Shown here: positions 60,636-64,000 of the stretch, one piece after another
Position numbering within the stretch: position 1 is the first letter of the stretch
Layout: each line of letters begins with the position of its first letter
Assembly: GCF_000421285.1 (NCBI RefSeq)
Contig: NZ_ATWO01000003.1
Coordinates: 62,001-126,000, forward strand
Direction of reading: 5' to 3'
Length of the DNA stretch: 64,000 nt
Origin: Desulfotignum balticum DSM 7044
GTDB lineage: Bacteria > Desulfobacterota > Desulfobacteria > Desulfobacterales > Desulfobacteraceae
Translations under genes and position numbers: made by a program
The notes under the pieces: model-generated
What the model saw: the letters and a program-made list of their open reading frames with translations, nothing else
Told to the model about the DNA's origin: nothing
Database searches by the model: none

Positions 60636-61789
60636 TCAGACACCTGTTCTGCAATATCTTTGCGGAGTTGAACGCCATATTCAGGGATCCCGGGGTATTG
60701 ATCATCATGGTCGGTGCCGTTGTATTCTACTCGTTTGTATATCCTTTGCCCTATTCCAGTGAGGTGTTGAAACAGGTGCCGCTGTCCATTGTTGATTATG
60801 ATCGTTCAGCGTTGAGCCGGCAGCTGGTGAGAATGACCGATGCATCGGAATTGTTACGGGTGGTTTCCCGGGACCCGGACATGGAGGCGGCCCGCCGGAA
60901 AATTCAGGCAGGCAGATCCAGCGGCATACTGGTCATACCGGACGGATTTGAAAAAGAGGTGCTGCAGGGCCGGAAAACAACGGTGTCCGCTTATGTGGAT
61001 GCCACCTATTTCCTGGTTTACCGGCAGGCCATGACCGGACTTGTCACAACGGTCCGGACCCTGTCGGCCGGGATCGAAGTGAGCCGTTTCAAGGCCGGAG
61101 GTTGGTCCCATGAAAAAGCCCTGACAGACCGGTCTCCCCTCAACCTGATCAGCCGGTCCCTGTTCAACTCCCATATGGGCTATGCCACCTATATTGTCCC
61201 GGCGGTTCTGCTCCTGCTCCTCCAGCAGACCATGCTCATCGGCATCGGTATGCTTTCCGGCACGCGCCGGGAACACCTGCAGGAAAAAAAGGCCGTGATC
61301 CCGCTGCAGGGAGGCCCCCTGGTCAGAATCCTGGGTCGAACCATTGCCTGCGTGGCCCTGTACCTGGTCCATATCTATTTCTTTTACGCGGTGGTGTACC
61401 AGATCTGGGATTTTCCTTTGCGGGCCGGATTCCTTGACATGTTTGTGTTCCTGCTTCCGTTCCTGCTGTCCGTGGTCCTGTTGGGGCAGTTTCTGGCCAC
61501 CTTTTTCAAAAGCAGGGAATCATCCATCATCATGATTGTCTGGAGTTCAATGATTGCCGTTCTGGTTTCCGGATTTTCATGGCCCGTGGAAACCATGCCC
61601 CACTGGATCAGGGCTGTTTCCATGCTGCTGCCCAGCACCTGGGGGATTTCAGGCGGCCTTCGAATGGCCCAGATGGGTGCGTCGTTCAGCCATGTCATGA
61701 ACGAGTGGTTCTGGATGTGGGGATTGAGCCTGTTTTATCTGGTCCTGGCCTGGATCAGTACCCGGTTCATGGCGGAAATCCATGAATAA
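60632..61789 (+). CDS. ABC-2 type transporter permease 2
   Basis: The 385-residue protein is a homologue of the preceding permease (SIVDYDRSALSRQLVRMTDA in the periplasmic domain; GISGGLRMAQMGASF near the last helices). The two probably form a heterodimer for efflux of a hydrophobic or phenolic compound via HlyD and TolC. An ATPase must come from elsewhere or the system works without one. Confidence 0.87.
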   Translation: MIRHLFCNIFAELNAIFRDPGVLIIMVGAVVFYSFVYPLPYSSEVLKQVPLSIVDYDRSALSRQLVRMTDASELLRVVSRDPDMEAARRKIQAGRSSGILVIPDGFEKEVLQGRKTTVSAYVDATYFLVYRQAMTGLVTTVRTLSAGIEVSRFKAGGWSHEKALTDRSPLNLISRSLFNSHMGYATYIVPAVLLLLLQQTMLIGIGMLSGTRREHLQEKKAVIPLQGGPLVRILGRTIACVALYLVHIYFFYAVVYQIWDFPLRAGFLDMFVFLLPFLLSVVLLGQFLATFFKSRESSIIMIVWSSMIAVLVSGFSWPVETMPHWIRAVSMLLPSTWGISGGLRMAQMGASFSHVMNEWFWMWGLSLFYLVLAWISTRFMAEIHE

Positions 61790-61872
61790 ATCAGTTTCAA
61801 TCCCATTGACGGTCTTGCTGCGGCACTGGGGTCGATCAACAATGTCCCTGATTCATAATCGACTCAGGAAAT

Positions 61873-61900
61873 AGAAACGAACCAAAAATGGTTCGTTTCT
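61873..61900. promoter_or_regulatory. 12-bp inverted repeat, activator site or terminator
   Basis: AGAAACGAACCA and TGGTTCGTTTCT flank an AAAA loop. It is followed by a CCCC-G-T7 stretch, so it may end the ABC-2 operon. Its distance (about 125-155 bp) from the sigma-54 start of the next operon also suits an enhancer. The rest of the 320-bp gap (61790-62111) holds only the sigma-54 promoter. Confidence 0.55.
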
Positions 61901-62000
61901 TTCAGCCCCGTTTTTTTCGATCAGCCAGCAATAAATGTAATATCCTGAAATTATAGCAAAAAATGTTTTTTCATGTTTTTGTTTCGGCAAATTTTCTGTT

Positions 62001-62014
62001 GGCACATTAAATGC
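62001..62014 (+). promoter_or_regulatory. Sigma-54 promoter of the kdd-TRAP operon
   Basis: GGCACATTAAATGC, preceded by T, has GG and GC exactly 10 bp apart and matches the -24/-12 consensus. Transcription would start near 62026, about 85 nt before the first gene. Confidence 0.72.
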
Positions 62015-62111
62015 AGTTATCATTGATAACCTTGTGATACCGCTGGAGACAGCACGTATCAAACAGCAGATATTAATTGAGATGTGAATCACATGAATGG
62101 GGGGGTGTTGA

Positions 62112-63146
62112 GTGAAGTCTGACAGATTTGGCAGTCATCGTGTAATCGCTCCTGAAGGCGTTTTGCCCCAGGCAGCCAGCCGGCTGGATCCGGATCTGGC
62201 TGTTCTGCCCAATGAAATTCTCATCGATGTCATTGCACTCCAGCCGACATCTACCGCTTTCAACCGTATCAGACAGGCCTGCCATGATGACATTGAAAAG
62301 ATGAAAGCAATGATACTTGATCTGGTTGAATCCCAGGGGAAATTTCAGGATCCCGTAACCAGATCAGGCGGAATCCTGATCGGACGGGTCAGTAAAATCG
62401 GTGATCAGCTCAAAAACGCAACGGACATCGGACCCGGCGATCACATCGCTACGATGGTTTCTCTTTCATTGACCCCACTAAAGCTGGAAGCGATCCACCA
62501 TATAGATCTGAAAACGGATCAGATAAGGGTCACAGGAACGGCCATTCTCTTTGAAAGCGGTATTTATGCCCGGCTTCCCGAAGACCTGCCGGAAAAACTG
62601 GCCATGGCCGTACTGGATGTGGCCGGGGCCCCGGCCCAGGTCAGAATCAATGCGGATCCGGGAGATACCGTGGTCGTACTGGGTGCCGGCAAGGCAGGGC
62701 TTCTCTGTCTTCAAGAGGCCATGGACCGGGTTTATCCTTTTGGAAAAGTGGTGTGCCTGGAATATGATGCCTTCCAGTGCCAAACCGTTCAGGACCTTCA
62801 TCTGGCACACCATGTCATATGTGCGGATGCCAGAAATCCATTAAAAACACTGGCGCAATTTCAGCAGGTCATGGGGGATGAACTGGCTGATTTTACCGTA
62901 AACTGCGTCAATGTGCCGGACACGGAAGTCACGTCTGTTCTTCTGACTCAAGACAGGGGACTGGTTTATTTTTTCAGCATGAGCACTGATTTTGCCAAAG
63001 CCTCCCTTGGTGCGGAAGGCATTCGAAAACCAACGCGGATGCTTATCGGAAACGGCTATTACCCAGGTCACACGGAGATCGCTTTCCAGGTCATACGAGA
63101 ACACCCGGAATTGAGGGGATACTTTGAACATAAATTTACAGGGTAG
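62112..63146 (+). CDS. kdd: L-erythro-3,5-diaminohexanoate dehydrogenase
   Basis: The 344-residue NAD(P)-dependent enzyme matches Kdd of lysine fermentation: GSHRVIAPEGVLPQAASRLD, LPNEILIDVIALQPTS, RSGGILIGRVSKIGD, SLSLTPL, and a dinucleotide-binding VVLGAGKAGLLC. It oxidises 3,5-diaminohexanoate to 5-amino-3-oxohexanoate. The other lysine-fermentation genes are not in view and may lie beyond the window. The GTG start at 62112 has a G-run (GGGGGGG at 62099-62105) upstream. A TRAP binding protein follows by 64 bp. Confidence 0.85.
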   Translation: MKSDRFGSHRVIAPEGVLPQAASRLDPDLAVLPNEILIDVIALQPTSTAFNRIRQACHDDIEKMKAMILDLVESQGKFQDPVTRSGGILIGRVSKIGDQLKNATDIGPGDHIATMVSLSLTPLKLEAIHHIDLKTDQIRVTGTAILFESGIYARLPEDLPEKLAMAVLDVAGAPAQVRINADPGDTVVVLGAGKAGLLCLQEAMDRVYPFGKVVCLEYDAFQCQTVQDLHLAHHVICADARNPLKTLAQFQQVMGDELADFTVNCVNVPDTEVTSVLLTQDRGLVYFFSMSTDFAKASLGAEGIRKPTRMLIGNGYYPGHTEIAFQVIREHPELRGYFEHKFTG

Positions 63147-63210
63147 GCAGTTGCCACGGGGGTTTCTGCCTGTAAATGAAATCATAAAATTTTATCAAAG
63201 GAGATGTTCC

Positions 63211-64000
63211 ATGTCAAAGAGATCGCGTTTCTTTTTTACCATCCTGGCCTGTGTGCTGGTAATCGGACTGGTGTACGCGGCCCCGACCATGGCCGAAAAG
63301 AAAAAGGTTTACAAACTCAGGATGCAGATTCTGTTCGGCCCGGACATGATGTGGCAGTACCAGCCATTTATTGATTACTGCAAAAATGCGAGTGATGGAC
63401 GGCTCATTATCCAGCCATTTTCCGGTGGGCAGCTGGTGCCGGATGACCAGATGATGCAGGCATGTGCTACTGGAACGATTGACATCGCCGGCGGTGCAGG
63501 CGGCTACTGGTCGGATGTGATTCCCATCGGCGCCACTGAAGGGGTATTGCCGTTTGCGCTGAGAACCATCACTGATGTGAACACATTCTACTATCAGCGC
63601 GGATACCTGGAACTGTGCCGAAAAGCCTATGCAGAACATGGTGTATACTACCTGGGGCCTCAAATGGTTGATTTTGCATATCTGATGGCCAAAACCCCGG
63701 TCAGAAATCTCGAGGATCTGAAGAAGCTCAAACTCCGCGCCGTCCCCAATATCGGCAAGGTTCTTGGCAAACTGGGGGTATCTGCCCAGTATTTTCCGGC
63801 AGGTGAAGTGTATCTGATGATTTCATCAGGACAGCTGGACGGAGTGATTTACGGCGGTTCTGTAGCAGCCGAGTCCATGTCCTTCCAGGAAGTGGCCCCG
63901 TATTACATGACTCCGAGTTTCAACCCGGCCAACCAGAACCTGATCATGAGCCTGAAAAAATACCAGTCCCTGCCTAAAGACTTGCAAATTATTCTGGATA
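63211..64000 (+). CDS. TRAP transporter solute-binding protein (DctP), cut by window end
   Basis: The open frame from ATG 63211 runs to the end of the window without a stop (263 residues). It has a signal peptide (RFFFTILACVLVIGLVYAAP), the DctP core (QPFSGGQLVPDDQMMQACAT, LKLRAVPNIGKVLGKLGV) and AAGGAG upstream. It belongs to the sigma-54-driven operon after kdd. The substrate may be a lysine-derived diamino acid, judged only from this linkage. Confidence 0.88.
   Translation, partial: MSKRSRFFFTILACVLVIGLVYAAPTMAEKKKVYKLRMQILFGPDMMWQYQPFIDYCKNASDGRLIIQPFSGGQLVPDDQMMQACATGTIDIAGGAGGYWSDVIPIGATEGVLPFALRTITDVNTFYYQRGYLELCRKAYAEHGVYYLGPQMVDFAYLMAKTPVRNLEDLKKLKLRAVPNIGKVLGKLGVSAQYFPAGEVYLMISSGQLDGVIYGGSVAAESMSFQEVAPYYMTPSFNPANQNLIMSLKKYQSLPKDLQIILD

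Overview
The window looks like chromosomal DNA of a marine, anaerobic, sulfate-reducing member of the Desulfobacterota (Desulfobacteraceae-like). The reasons are a 13-haem c-type cytochrome with TAT Fe-S and NrfD/HybB partners, three TRAP transporters plus the start of a fourth, several sigma-54 promoters with PAS-type activators, betaine/sulfonate/amino-acid catabolism, and a probable selenoprotein. Most of the window has G+C-rich, uniform codon use. The block at about 42.8-50.7 kb is visibly A+T-richer and foreign. No rRNA, tRNA or CRISPR array was seen.

Layout. 0-1.2 kb: end of a polar amino-acid ABC transporter (permease and ATPase). 1.2-11 kb: housekeeping genes: lnt-prfB-HD phosphohydrolase on the minus strand (prfB has the classic programmed +1 frameshift), then hsp20, lon, rlpA, gmhB and recD2 on the plus strand. 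11.1-15.7 kb: a BCCT (betaine-type) transporter with a QueG-like Fe-S protein, a sigma-54 promoter, a sigma-54 activator and a PsiE-like protein. 15.8-20.8 kb: trpBA behind a GntR-type regulator, and a rocD-type aminotransferase behind a TrmB-type regulator, each with a conspicuous palindrome at its 5' end. 21-23.4 kb: GNAT, a small unknown protein, DUF1638 and OsmC.

23.4-29.6 kb is the most striking part. A PAS/sigma-54 activator with a cysteine cluster is divergent from a four-gene operon: a TusA-like protein lacking the catalytic Cys, a TAT-exported HybA-like Fe-S protein, a HybB/NrfD-like quinone-interacting membrane protein, and a 13-haem cytochrome of the octahaem tetrathionate-reductase type. 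The cytochrome reading frame is interrupted by a single in-frame TGA followed at the right distance by a bacterial-SECIS-like hairpin, so it is probably a selenocysteine cytochrome. A perfect 18-bp inverted repeat and a sigma-54 promoter lie between regulator and operon. 29.6-33.8 kb holds two tandem copies of an unknown two-repeat protein, a bile-acid/arsenite-type symporter, a Cys-rich protein, thioredoxin and a YkgJ-type protein.

33.9-42.8 kb is an IclR-controlled operon: a TRAP transporter, an HpsN-like (sulfopropanediol/histidinol) dehydrogenase, a DegT-type aminotransferase, RidA, a cysteate sulfo-lyase/D-cysteine desulfhydrase-like enzyme and an Asp/Glu-racemase-like enzyme. Together they suggest uptake of an organosulfonate and its breakdown to pyruvate, ammonia and sulfite, the sulfite being usable as electron acceptor. 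42.8-50.7 kb is a decayed integron: a broken IntI on the minus strand, then plus-strand cassettes (hicAB, unknown, GNAT, GrpB, higBA) with attC-like sites, invaded by an IS21-type element and IS1380 debris. 50.6-56.8 kb: a SidJ-related pseudokinase-like protein, a second TRAP transporter, a ferredoxin-nitroreductase fusion and a frameshifted nicotinamidase. 57-61.8 kb: a TolC-HlyD-ABC2-ABC2 export operon with no ATPase gene. 62-64 kb: a sigma-54-promoted operon starting with 3,5-diaminohexanoate dehydrogenase and running into a TRAP solute-binding protein cut by the window end.
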